A stretch of 64,000 nucleotides of DNA from assembly GCF_009766105.1 (NCBI RefSeq), contig NZ_LMUH01000018.1, positions 139,422-203,421 on the forward strand. Reading direction: 5' to 3'. The position numbers and the translations under genes were made by a program. This stretch comes from Granulicella sp. S156 (GTDB lineage: Bacteria; Acidobacteriota; Terriglobia; Terriglobales; Acidobacteriaceae). Positions within the stretch are counted from its first letter, which is position 1. Each line of letters starts with the position of its first letter. This document shows, piece after piece, positions 18,501 through 25,567 of this stretch. The notes beneath the pieces were generated by a model. That model ran no database searches and was not told where the DNA came from. It saw only the letters and a program-made list of their open reading frames with translations.

Positions 18501-18689
18501 ATGCAGTTTCGCGCCGAAACGTTCAATCTCCTCAACCACCCCAACTTCGGTTTGGTAGACCCCACCTATACCGATGCAACATTTGGCCAGGCAACGCAGA
18601 TGTTGAATCAGAGCCTGGGAACCGTCGCAGCTCAATATCAGCAAGGCGGCGCTCGTTCCATGCAATTTGCACTGAAGGTCCTCTTCTAG
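15573..18689 (+). CDS. TonB-dependent receptor, Oar type (lasso region)
   Basis: A large outer-membrane receptor of about 1038 residues. A signal peptide (KQLCLRLLLLTLCVPTYSIAQS) is followed by a carboxypeptidase-regulatory-like beta domain (ATISGQVIDPSGRVIPDADIEIL), a plug domain (VANIPLNGRSFQDLISMTPGV, then FSVNGQRTESNNYMVDGV), and a long barrel that ends in ALKVLF with the terminal Phe typical of outer-membrane proteins. The start is placed at a TTG at 15573 because AAGGAG stands 6 bases before it; the frame is open to 15480 but that extension would precede the signal peptide. It lies between the sigma/anti-sigma pair and the isopeptidase, so uptake of lasso peptide (or a related ligand) is the likely role. 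Confidence 0.88.
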   Translation: MKQLCLRLLLLTLCVPTYSIAQSTDATISGQVIDPSGRVIPDADIEILNEATGVHYSNKTNKTGIYTVSILPSGQYRVQVSKIGFKTLIKPGIVLNVQSAVAINFTLPVGATSESVTVEAGSSMLNTTDATVGTVVDRKFVANIPLNGRSFQDLISMTPGVVTQSPQAGSSLGFNGDFSVNGQRTESNNYMVDGVSGNVGAGNGFGQAQNGTGGALGGSTALGTTQSLVSVDALQEFRVQSSTYSAEYGNSPGGQFSLLTRSGTNSLHGSVFDYLRNNFFDANDWFNDYYGKPTPALRQNDFGGTLGGPVFIPRLYDGRNRTFFFVSYEGLRLTQPTAATIQYVPDLSMRQQASSVLQPILNAYPLPNGIDYGTSANPSLAQFIAPFSLPSSIDSTSFRIDQSFTPKLAVFFRYSTTPSYTSSRPFFARQTFQSNTQTYTLGATSQLSSNINNEFRLGYASNDATVKGAVDSFGGATPVNLAAAMGAGGITAPYPVMYFNIAGIGTSDFAVPDSGNVNRQWNLIDNFSLSLGRHQIKVGADYRRIRSTLDHSYAEIFAYFASPASILNNAPDESEVARFKSATPIFNDTALFAQDEWHVSSHINLSMGVRWEVNPPPTEASGDDAYTLSGDIDNPASLSLAPQGTPLWKTAWYNFAPRLGAAWTVHDRTGWETVLRGGGGVFYDTLNRVGALGYGGLGFIAFRIYSGASIPYTSDQLTFPITVTPPYTGASIYVFPQHLQLPYTLEWNTSLQQALGKQQSLTLSYVGSAGRRLIGQQQRSLSALNQTFSNIYYFPGGVTSNYEALQVQFQRSVAHGVQALASYTWSHSLDLGSADTALPLQRGDSDFDVRNSFQGGLTWDIPPVNGNRILAALLDNWGVDGRLIARGAFPVPLQGSSYVNPADGTVTYLGLNVVANQPLYLHGPQYPGGRAINPAAFSLPVTGVAGNAPRNFVRGFGEAQINLAARREFHLHEGLRMQFRAETFNLLNHPNFGLVDPTYTDATFGQATQMLNQSLGTVAAQYQQGGARSMQFALKVLF

Positions 18690-18763
18690 GTGGAGGAACT
18701 CGGGAACTGCCCCGGCCAATGGGCTCCGCAAACACGCCAGACCACAACGAGAGAGAGAACACA

Positions 18764-21118
18764 ATGAAGAGTTATTCAGGTTGTTTCGCCATGCTTGCAC
18801 TGGGTATCGCCGTGATGAATGGTATGGCGCAGAGCAGAGGATTCACGGTACGCGATGACATCGCTATGGTTCGCTTTAGCAGTCCGTCTGCACAGGTCAA
18901 TGATGATGCAGCAAAGTTTTCTCCGGACGGGAGATACTTCGCCATCATTACGTCCCGGGGACTCATCGAAACCAACGAGATCGAATCTACCCTTTCCGTC
19001 TTTCGAGCAGATGACATCGATACCTATCTATTGGCTCCCGGTTCCGCGACCTCACCCCAACCACGAACACGAACCAAGATTGCCGCTGTGTTGACCGACG
19101 AACAGTTCGACGCATACGGCGCGGTCATCTCCGATCTTCGGTGGTCCTCCGATTCCCGCTATCTTTATTTTTTGGGAGATGGCCGGAAGAATGACCGCAG
19201 ATTATTTCGTATCAGTATCCGCGGGGGAACGGCGCTTGCCTTGACCCCGGAGGCTTACAACGTCGCGAGATACGATGTAGCCGGGAACGCAATCGTCTGC
19301 AGTCTTTGGCATTCCGAACAGCCCGGTACAGCTGGACTCGAGAAACGGGGAGATACCGACTCAGACGTGCGTGACGTCACCGGGGAGCGTCTGAAGGCGA
19401 TTCTCTTCCCGCACAGTCAGCCGGCACCAACAGACCGCGAGCTTTGGATAGTGCACAATCGACAAGGTCGTCCCGTGGCTGCGCGAACTCCCTCCCCATC
19501 GCAACGCGATATCAGCTGGTTTCCCGAGGCTTTTGCCCTTTCCCCTACGGGTCACCAGCTGATCCAGATGAACCCGGTGGACAGAATTCCAGATGACTGG
19601 AGCGGCTATGATCCCGCTCCCGGATATGAGTGGTCGCGAATACAAAGCGGGAATGCCACGCTCGTTGCCCCTAACAGCGTGTGGAGGCTAAAACAATATT
19701 CTCTGGTGAATCTCGACGATGGAGTCAGCACACCGTTGATCGATGCTCCGCACGATTACGCACTGAAGTATCCCTATGGCAGCCAGGCTATCTGGTCCCC
19801 GGATCAGCGGCGGGTCCTCCTCACCAACACCTTCTTACCCCTCGGTCCGATCGATGACGAGGAGAGGAGTGGGCGTCTCAAGCCATGTGCGATTGCTGAC
19901 GTTCAGTTGCCCTCACGACAGGCCCACTGCGTTATCGCCGTCTCCGATCTGACCGCCGGCTCGTCTGGCGGCATCCTTGAAGACAGTCTGTCGTTCGGGA
20001 GAGATGACAACGAAGTTGTCTTCAGGCTCAAAGGCTCCAGCTCAAACGGCGAGGTACGTCGGTACACGTTTGATGGAAGGCGATGGCTGAAAGAGAAGAC
20101 CCCTGATGACGAAGCAGAACGAGATAGGCTGATCGTTCGCACTCATCTGCGGGTGACGATAAAGCAAAGTTTGAATGAGCGGCCGAAGCTCTGGGCAACC
20201 AACACCGTGACAGGGCTGAGCAAGATGGTCTGGGACCCCAATCCGCAACTCGACCATCTTTTGTTCGGTAAAGCTTCCGTGTATCGCTGGCGGGACAACA
20301 GCGGCTACGAATGGCAAGGAGGCTTGGTCAAACCCGTGGGGTATGTTCCTGGGAAGCTCTATCCACTCGTGATCCAGATCTACAACTTTGACGAAAGCAA
20401 GTTCCTGACCGACGGACTGTTCCCAACCGCAATGGCAGCCAGGCAACTGGCCAGTGCCGGAATCGTGGCGCTGCAGGTCCAACGGCGTCTGCCTCACACG
20501 TTCAATCTGGCTGAGGGACAGGCGCAACTTACCGGCCTTGAGAGCGCCATCGAGCATTTGACGAAGGACGGGTTGATTGACCCAAGCAAAGTGGGCTTAG
20601 TCGGGTTCAGTGCTACCTGTTGGTATGTTGAGTACGCCCTCATCAACGCCCCCCGCGTCTTCAAGGCAGCGACCATAGCGGACGGAGTTGACTACAGCTA
20701 TATGCAATATCACGTGTTCGGGGTAGCGTCTTCAGACGTCGAGAAACAATACGATGCCATGATTGGTGTGAAACCGATTGGCAGCGCCGGACTCAAACAA
20801 TGGACCGACAATGCCCTGGGATTCAATTTGGACCGGATCGTTGCTCCCCTCAGGATCGAAGCGATTGCGCCCATCTCGGTTCTATCGGAGTGGGAGATCT
20901 ATTCGTCTCTGAAGATGCAAGGGAAACCCGTAGATCTGATCTATATTCCCAGCGGACAGCATATCCTGCAAAAGCCTCTCGAAAGACTTGCCTCCCAGCA
21001 AGGGAACGTGGACTGGTTCCGATTCTGGTTGCAAGGATATGAGGATCGAGATCCCGTACAACGCGGGGAGTATGAACAATGGAGGGCTCTGAGACAGGGC
21101 AATGCGGCGGAGAAATGA
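18764..21118 (+). CDS. Secreted prolyl-oligopeptidase-like lasso peptide isopeptidase (AtxE2 type)
   Basis: S9-family hydrolase of 784 residues: a signal peptide (MKSYSGCFAMLALGIAVMNGMAQS), a beta-propeller-like N-terminal part with WSSDSRYLYFL and WSPDQRR repeats, and a C-terminal alpha/beta hydrolase. The nucleophile motif is GLVGFSATCWYVEYAL, which matches the GxSxTxxxVEYA form of AtxE2-type isopeptidases rather than the GxSxGG of ordinary S9 peptidases. The catalytic His is in YIPSGQHILQKP. Known members cleave the isopeptide bond of lasso peptides and linearise them in the periplasm. The ATG at 18764 is chosen as it starts the signal peptide; the frame is open 15 codons further up. It is convergent with the lasso biosynthetic operon, 140 bases from the end of precursor 1. 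Confidence 0.87.
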   Translation: MKSYSGCFAMLALGIAVMNGMAQSRGFTVRDDIAMVRFSSPSAQVNDDAAKFSPDGRYFAIITSRGLIETNEIESTLSVFRADDIDTYLLAPGSATSPQPRTRTKIAAVLTDEQFDAYGAVISDLRWSSDSRYLYFLGDGRKNDRRLFRISIRGGTALALTPEAYNVARYDVAGNAIVCSLWHSEQPGTAGLEKRGDTDSDVRDVTGERLKAILFPHSQPAPTDRELWIVHNRQGRPVAARTPSPSQRDISWFPEAFALSPTGHQLIQMNPVDRIPDDWSGYDPAPGYEWSRIQSGNATLVAPNSVWRLKQYSLVNLDDGVSTPLIDAPHDYALKYPYGSQAIWSPDQRRVLLTNTFLPLGPIDDEERSGRLKPCAIADVQLPSRQAHCVIAVSDLTAGSSGGILEDSLSFGRDDNEVVFRLKGSSSNGEVRRYTFDGRRWLKEKTPDDEAERDRLIVRTHLRVTIKQSLNERPKLWATNTVTGLSKMVWDPNPQLDHLLFGKASVYRWRDNSGYEWQGGLVKPVGYVPGKLYPLVIQIYNFDESKFLTDGLFPTAMAARQLASAGIVALQVQRRLPHTFNLAEGQAQLTGLESAIEHLTKDGLIDPSKVGLVGFSATCWYVEYALINAPRVFKAATIADGVDYSYMQYHVFGVASSDVEKQYDAMIGVKPIGSAGLKQWTDNALGFNLDRIVAPLRIEAIAPISVLSEWEIYSSLKMQGKPVDLIYIPSGQHILQKPLERLASQQGNVDWFRFWLQGYEDRDPVQRGEYEQWRALRQGNAAEK

Positions 21119-21185
21119 TCAAATCCAACCCTAGGCTGTTTTCATCACTTCGAACAAGACATTCGGCGCAAGGAAGGGTAAAACG

Positions 21186-21219
21186 GCCGCTGGCAGTGCT
21201 CGTGACGTTAGCCAGCGGC
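21186..21219. terminator. Hairpin between the convergent isopeptidase and precursor genes
   Basis: GCCGCTGGC (21186-21194) and GCCAGCGGC (21211-21219) form a perfect 9-base stem with a 16-base loop. It lies in the 140-base gap between two converging transcripts and could terminate both, though no run of T follows on either strand. Confidence 0.4.
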
Positions 21220-21258
21220 TGTTGGTTATCCAGCTACATTTCGAGAGTGTCACAGGAG

Positions 21259-21411
21259 TTACTCGTCCGCCCTGTACCCTACGGTTGAGCTGGGTTGCTC
21301 TTCAAGGTTATCCAACGGTCCGCTCATTTTAGCGAGCCCTTGAATGGCCGAATCTGCTTTCAGAGTGCTCGTTACCTTCGGTTCGACGTACTGTATGGTG
21401 TGATACCTCAT
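21259..21411 (-). CDS. Lasso peptide precursor A1 (50 residues)
   Basis: A 50-codon gene in the position of a lasso precursor. The leader starts MRYHTIQYVEPKVTSTLK and holds the YxxP motif (Y8-V-E-P11) recognised by B1 proteins. The predicted core is GPLDNLEEQPSSTVGYRADE (residues 31-50): Gly1 could form a macrolactam with Glu8 or Glu7, leaving a 12-13 residue tail. The residue two before the core is Met29, where Thr is usual. It aligns without gaps with precursor A2 316 bases upstream (33 of 50 residues identical; 23 of 30 in the leader, 10 of 20 in the core). It is the last gene of the operon and converges on the isopeptidase. Confidence 0.82.
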   Translation of the reverse strand: MRYHTIQYVEPKVTSTLKADSAIQGLAKMSGPLDNLEEQPSSTVGYRADE

Positions 21412-21553
21412 TCTTTCGGAAGCCCCACACGATCGAGACAACGAACAATCCGGGTCGCGTGGACGTTGTTACTTCTCTAAACCGCTTCGAACAAGTCACG
21501 AGCAGCCGACTACAGGGCTAACTCGTAGCCAGCTGCCACGTGCGGTCCAACGT

Positions 21554-21572
21554 CCATTGCAAGTTGCAATGG
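21554..21572. terminator. Palindromic hairpin just after precursor A2
   Basis: CCATTGCAA and TTGCAATGG, separated by one base, lie 2 bases beyond the A2 stop. As RNA it can fold as a 7-base stem with a 5-base loop. Without a T run it is more likely a processing or stabilising stem-loop than a strong terminator. Confidence 0.4.
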
Positions 21573-21574
21573 AA

Positions 21575-21727
21575 CTACTCGTCTGCCTGGTATCCCGCCG
21601 AGGGAGTGAACTGCTCTTCAGGGCTGTCCAACGAGTTGCCGGTCTTGGCAAGGCTTTGGATGGCAGAGTCTGCTTTCAGGGTATTTGTCACTTTCGGTTC
21701 GGTATATTGCATGGTGTTGTACCTCAT
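21575..21727 (-). CDS. Lasso peptide precursor A2 (50 residues)
   Basis: A second 50-codon precursor, starting 26 bases after the stop of the cyclase gene. The leader MRYNTMQYTEPKVTNTLK again has YxxP (Y8-T-E-P11) and a Thr at position 29. With Thr at -2, the usual maturation rule, the core is NSLDSPEEQFTPSAGYQADE with Asn1 and Glu8 (or Glu7) as possible ring partners; Asn at position 1 would be unusual. If cleavage is one residue earlier the core starts with Gly30 and Glu8 or Glu9 closes the ring. Both precursors share the same TTCCGAAAGA just before ATGAGGTA and end in GYxADE. A weak ribosome site (GAAAGA) precedes the ATG. Confidence 0.82.
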   Translation of the reverse strand: MRYNTMQYTEPKVTNTLKADSAIQSLAKTGNSLDSPEEQFTPSAGYQADE

Positions 21728-21753
21728 TCTTTCGGAATTTCCGCATCATCGGG

Positions 21754-23697
21754 TTAGCCAGCAACCCGAAACATACGGATCTTATCTGCCCCTTGTTCCG
21801 GAGCAAAGGTCGACAGGCCAGTGGGCCTGGCAGGACTGAGGGGATGGGTACCGTCGCGTCCCTGGAGCCAAAGCTCGAAGGCAATCGCCCTCATGAGAGC
21901 GTGAACCCATCGGAGATCTCGACCTGCGGCTATTTCTTCCAAGGACGCCTGGAGTTTCGGAACGAAAACAAAACCCCGATCACCGATGTGTGAGCTGTCG
22001 AACAGAGAGCTGATCTTGCTTTGAGTTCCACGCAGCGCCGATAGCGGTCCCCGGATCAGGTAGGCCTTGCGCCTGCGTTCCAGGATCTCTGTAGGAACAA
22101 TGCCTGCCAGCGCCCGCCTCATCAGGGACCGTCGCCGCCCAGGACGAACCAGTTGTTCGCGAGGAATGCTGAAGAGATAGTCAACGAGTTGTTTGTCCAA
22201 GAACGGATAGCGATACTCGAGGCGAGTCAATGAAGCCGGGAAGATGTGTGGCAGCGTCTCCATGATGGACCACCACGCAAGCCCGTTGGCGATGGCGGTT
22301 GGGCTCGACGTTCTATCGTGTCCGGACCGAAACTGTTCTCTTCCCGCCGATCTGCACGCTCGCCGCAGAGGATCCTGAATCCAGGGAGGAACCGACTCCT
22401 GGTCAAGCTGGGGAGATCGATAGAGACTGAACGCGTAGTTGGCGGTGGCGTACAGCGTGTGCAAGAGAGGACTTCGGTCGATGAGACACCAACGAGTGGT
22501 GCGCTCTAACAACCGCCCGAGTTCGCCGGACACGAGATGGTCGGCCAATTCCGGAAGGGGGGTCGGAATGCCTCCCAGTACCTCATCGCCCCCAATGCCC
22601 GAAAGGATGGAGCGATATCCTTGGTGACTCGTTGCTTCATAAATGCCTTTCTCGCGTTCGAATCTGGAATGATCAAGGCCTGGAAGCAACTGCATTCCCG
22701 CTTCGGCCCCAGGGAGCTCAAACGTCTGCTGCAGGGACGACACGCGAACATGCGTACCCGCTTTTCCCCGCTTGGCTTCCACTGTCGAGAAGTAGGGCTT
22801 TTCGTTCCAATTGGGCTCTGCATCGTCGTAGAAAGAGATCGTATCCAGGAGCTCAGTCGATTGGTTTTGCGATCTGCGAATATGGTCCGACATACACACG
22901 ATGGAGCTCGAGTCCATGCCTCCACTGAGTTGGGCAAGAATCGGGGTGCCAGGACCGGTCCGGCGCTCGACCGATTGTCGGAATAGCTCGAAAAAATGGT
23001 CTTCGTAGTCTTGGTCCGATTGATATCGCGTCTTTGCTTTGCTCACCCATTGCCAATGTGGTTTTTGATGGAGTGTCCGTTCCCTTGCGGCAACGTAGTG
23101 TGCCGGGAGGATGGCACGGATGCCATTATGCGGCGTTAGGTCTCGCAGCGGTTGAGCCGCTAGGTAGCAGGCCACATAGTCCTGATCGACATCTAGGCTT
23201 CTGGGGTCAGTAAAGAAACTGTCGAGGTATGTCGACCAACGAAGGGTGCCCTTCTTGTTCTCGAAATAGAGCGTCCTCGCACCAGCGTGATCTCGAGCCA
23301 GGTAGAGCACTTGATCTCTCGTCGACCACAGTGCCAGCGCCCAATCACCAACGAACCGCGAGAAGCACGCCTCGTCCCACTGTCGATAGGCAGCCAATAT
23401 CAACTGCGAGTCCGCCGTATAAACTTCGTCCAGCTCAAGCTCTCGGCATAAATCTCGATAGTTATCAATCCGGCCGTCGACAACCAACAGGTTTCCCTGC
23501 GCATCGCTCGCAGGACCCGATTCGAGTTCGGACCGCAGATGTGTGTGGCAGGGTTGGAATCCCATTCCTACCCGTCCCTCCACTTGAACAGTCACCCCGT
23601 CGAGGGCATAGCGTTCCGTGGCGTTCGCCAGGTGAAGGAGTTCTTCCTCCCGAGCCGAGGCCCCCAGCGGTTTTCGAATTCCAAAGATGATGCTCAA
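21754..23697 (-). CDS. Lasso cyclase, asparagine-synthetase-like (lasso C protein)
   Basis: This ATP-dependent enzyme is expected to adenylate the Glu/Asp side chain and close the macrolactam. The N-terminal half is a glutaminase-like domain (GMGFQPCHTH, NLLVVDGRIDNYRDL, FVGDWALALW). The catalytic Cys2 of true glutaminases is absent (the protein starts Met-Ser-Ile-Ile-Phe-Gly). The C-terminal synthetase domain has the pyrophosphate loop LSGGMDSSSIV and EYRYPFLDKQLVDYLFSIP. About 647 residues. The TTG at 23697 is chosen because GGGAGG stands 5 bases upstream and the preceding gene ends 14 bases before; the frame is open to 23820 but overlaps B2. It is followed after 26 bases by precursor A2. 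Confidence 0.9.
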   Translation of the reverse strand: MSIIFGIRKPLGASAREEELLHLANATERYALDGVTVQVEGRVGMGFQPCHTHLRSELESGPASDAQGNLLVVDGRIDNYRDLCRELELDEVYTADSQLILAAYRQWDEACFSRFVGDWALALWSTRDQVLYLARDHAGARTLYFENKKGTLRWSTYLDSFFTDPRSLDVDQDYVACYLAAQPLRDLTPHNGIRAILPAHYVAARERTLHQKPHWQWVSKAKTRYQSDQDYEDHFFELFRQSVERRTGPGTPILAQLSGGMDSSSIVCMSDHIRRSQNQSTELLDTISFYDDAEPNWNEKPYFSTVEAKRGKAGTHVRVSSLQQTFELPGAEAGMQLLPGLDHSRFEREKGIYEATSHQGYRSILSGIGGDEVLGGIPTPLPELADHLVSGELGRLLERTTRWCLIDRSPLLHTLYATANYAFSLYRSPQLDQESVPPWIQDPLRRACRSAGREQFRSGHDRTSSPTAIANGLAWWSIMETLPHIFPASLTRLEYRYPFLDKQLVDYLFSIPREQLVRPGRRRSLMRRALAGIVPTEILERRRKAYLIRGPLSALRGTQSKISSLFDSSHIGDRGFVFVPKLQASLEEIAAGRDLRWVHALMRAIAFELWLQGRDGTHPLSPARPTGLSTFAPEQGADKIRMFRVAG

Positions 23698-23710
23698 GGT
23701 AGCCTCCCTT

Positions 23711-24175
23711 TCAGCAGCGTTCCAGCACCTGATAGATCTCCTGCATGTAGGGTTTGTCGTTGACGACAACGCCGTCGATCTCGACCCACGCGTGGAACTC
23801 GTAAGGCAGCAACTGTGCACCGGTCACCATCTCTGGCTTCCATCCATGTCGTCGCAGCAAAATGGCTGTTGCCGCGGAGCGCTGCAGGCACAACACTCTC
23901 TTGAAATAGAAGACGCATGCGAGGTCCATCGCATGTGACAACTCTTCAGCGGTAGCGAGCCTCGAACGCTGGGAAAGATTGACAGGTTGATTGCGCACGG
24001 CCCGACGCAACGCCGCCGAACTGCGAAAACGCATGATGAGTTCCATACGAAATAACATCAGCCAGCTGTGCATCACAGGATGCGTGCGCTCGACAAGCAA
24101 ACGGACCGACTGCCATCGCACGCGGATCGGATGTGACAGCGAGGAGACCTGTTGAGCAATTAGACGTAACTGCAT
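23711..24175 (-). CDS. Lasso leader peptidase B2 (transglutaminase-like)
   Basis: A protein of 154 residues with the B2-type cysteine protease centre: Cys in RVLCLQRSAATAILLRRHG, His in YEFHAWVEIDG and Asp in VVNDKPY. In known lasso pathways this protease cuts the leader while the C protein closes the ring. The ATG at 24175 has GGAGG 4 bases upstream and overlaps the end of the kinase gene by 16 bases, so translation is coupled; a longer open frame (to 24376) has no such support. The 154-residue length matches stand-alone B2 proteins. Confidence 0.9.
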   Translation of the reverse strand: MQLRLIAQQVSSLSHPIRVRWQSVRLLVERTHPVMHSWLMLFRMELIMRFRSSAALRRAVRNQPVNLSQRSRLATAEELSHAMDLACVFYFKRVLCLQRSAATAILLRRHGWKPEMVTGAQLLPYEFHAWVEIDGVVVNDKPYMQEIYQVLERC

Positions 24176-25539
24176 AGAGCCTCCAGAAACTCCGGATACT
24201 GTGCGAAGCGATCCAGGTGGCGAGCTAAACTCCGAGCGTAGCTCTGAACGGAATCGAGGCCGCGGTGCATGGAAGTGAACGACGGATCGCGACCACACAG
24301 ATAGGAGACGATGGCCAAAGGAGGGCTCAGAGCGAACGCCCTCTCGATCTGCGACTCGCTGAGGCAGGCTTCCCAATGTTTTTTGTAGATCTCTCGAATC
24401 CGGCGCGCCCAGGTTTGTGTTTCATCGGCCTCGAACGCTTGAACCTGCAGGTTCCGAAACGTGAGAAAAGGGCAACCGATGCATGCCTCGGACCAATCCG
24501 TAAAGACAGCTCTCGTTCCGTCAACGAGAATGTTGCCTGGATTGAGGTCGTTATGAACGAGGGCATCGGGAATGCCGAGCGCCTCTAGAGCGAACGTAGC
24601 CTCTTCGATGAGGCGTCGAAGTTCTCGGAGCCGTATGGTGCTCAGGGGCGGGACCTTCGTTGAAGTCTGTCTCGCCATCGCATCTTCGAGGTACTGCATC
24701 GTTGCGGGCAGATGCGATCGAAGAATAGGCATCCTCTGATCAAAACAGCCGCAGGCAAGCAGGTCCTCGACCTGGGCGGCGCTAGTGAGCTGAAGTTCAG
24801 CTAGACAGTGCGTCGCTTGTTCGAATGCATTGAAGCTGAGAGCGTCATAGAGTGGCTGGCCCGCTTCTTCCGTAATCCAGGCATTCCAATCCGCTCTTGC
24901 TGCGATGAAAGGAGGCAGACATTGAGGACAGTAACGAGAAAGAAGTCGAGTAGTCGAAAGCTCATGAGTGTTTCGACCACTTGTCGCCTTAAGCCAATAG
25001 GTAGGACCGTCCATCGTCTCAAAGCACACCAGTGCGGAGGAGCGGCCGGCGCTCAGTTGCTGGATGTTCCCGTTGAACTCAACGTCACGATCGACGACGC
25101 TCTCTCGAATCCATGCTTGAGCTTCCTCAATCCATCCAACTCTTGAGAAAGGACCGCGGTCTTGCGGATCACCTGCCAGGATGCTCCGCACCGTGGAACG
25201 CTCCAACTGGGTCAGGTCCTGCGCAGTCACATCTTCGACGGATACAGCCATCAAGCCTTCAGGAAGAACGCGCGACTCTAGCCCGCGGACCTCGATCACT
25301 GCGCATGAAGGCAGTTCCTCAGATTTGGGCAAAAGATCAAGCACGATCAGTCGCACGGCCCAAATCGCTTGGAGAACTCCGGTGAGTTGTTCCGCGACGC
25401 GAAACTGCTTAGGGATGCTGATGCGCGGCAATCGGTTCGTTTCGCCATGCTTGTCGACCAACACCATCCGCGACCACGGCAAAACCAGAGCCACTCGAAA
25501 CTCTTCTTGTTCCGCGTTTTGACCGTTCACGCTCATCAT
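24160..25539 (-). CDS. APH-family kinase with N-terminal extension in the lasso operon
   Basis: The C-terminal half is an aminoglycoside-phosphotransferase-type kinase with the catalytic loop ALVHNDLNPGNILVD and the metal-binding FTDWSEACIG. A nucleotide-binding N-lobe around residues 160-260 (SAGRSSALVCFE, WLKATSG) precedes it. The first 130 residues (VALVLPWSRMVLVDKHGETNRLP) form a separate domain that recalls a Nudix-like fold without a visible Nudix box. The total is 459 residues. GGAGG precedes the ATG at 25539, with a second ATG directly after it. It lies between B1 and B2 in the operon and overlaps B2. Substrate is unknown; phosphorylation of the precursor or the lasso peptide is a possibility by analogy with kinases (of another fold) in some lasso clusters. 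Confidence 0.75.
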   Translation of the reverse strand: MMSVNGQNAEQEEFRVALVLPWSRMVLVDKHGETNRLPRISIPKQFRVAEQLTGVLQAIWAVRLIVLDLLPKSEELPSCAVIEVRGLESRVLPEGLMAVSVEDVTAQDLTQLERSTVRSILAGDPQDRGPFSRVGWIEEAQAWIRESVVDRDVEFNGNIQQLSAGRSSALVCFETMDGPTYWLKATSGRNTHELSTTRLLSRYCPQCLPPFIAARADWNAWITEEAGQPLYDALSFNAFEQATHCLAELQLTSAAQVEDLLACGCFDQRMPILRSHLPATMQYLEDAMARQTSTKVPPLSTIRLRELRRLIEEATFALEALGIPDALVHNDLNPGNILVDGTRAVFTDWSEACIGCPFLTFRNLQVQAFEADETQTWARRIREIYKKHWEACLSESQIERAFALSPPLAIVSYLCGRDPSFTSMHRGLDSVQSYARSLARHLDRFAQYPEFLEALCSYV

Positions 25540-25567
25540 CACATCCTCCAATCCTGGTCTTGCCGGT

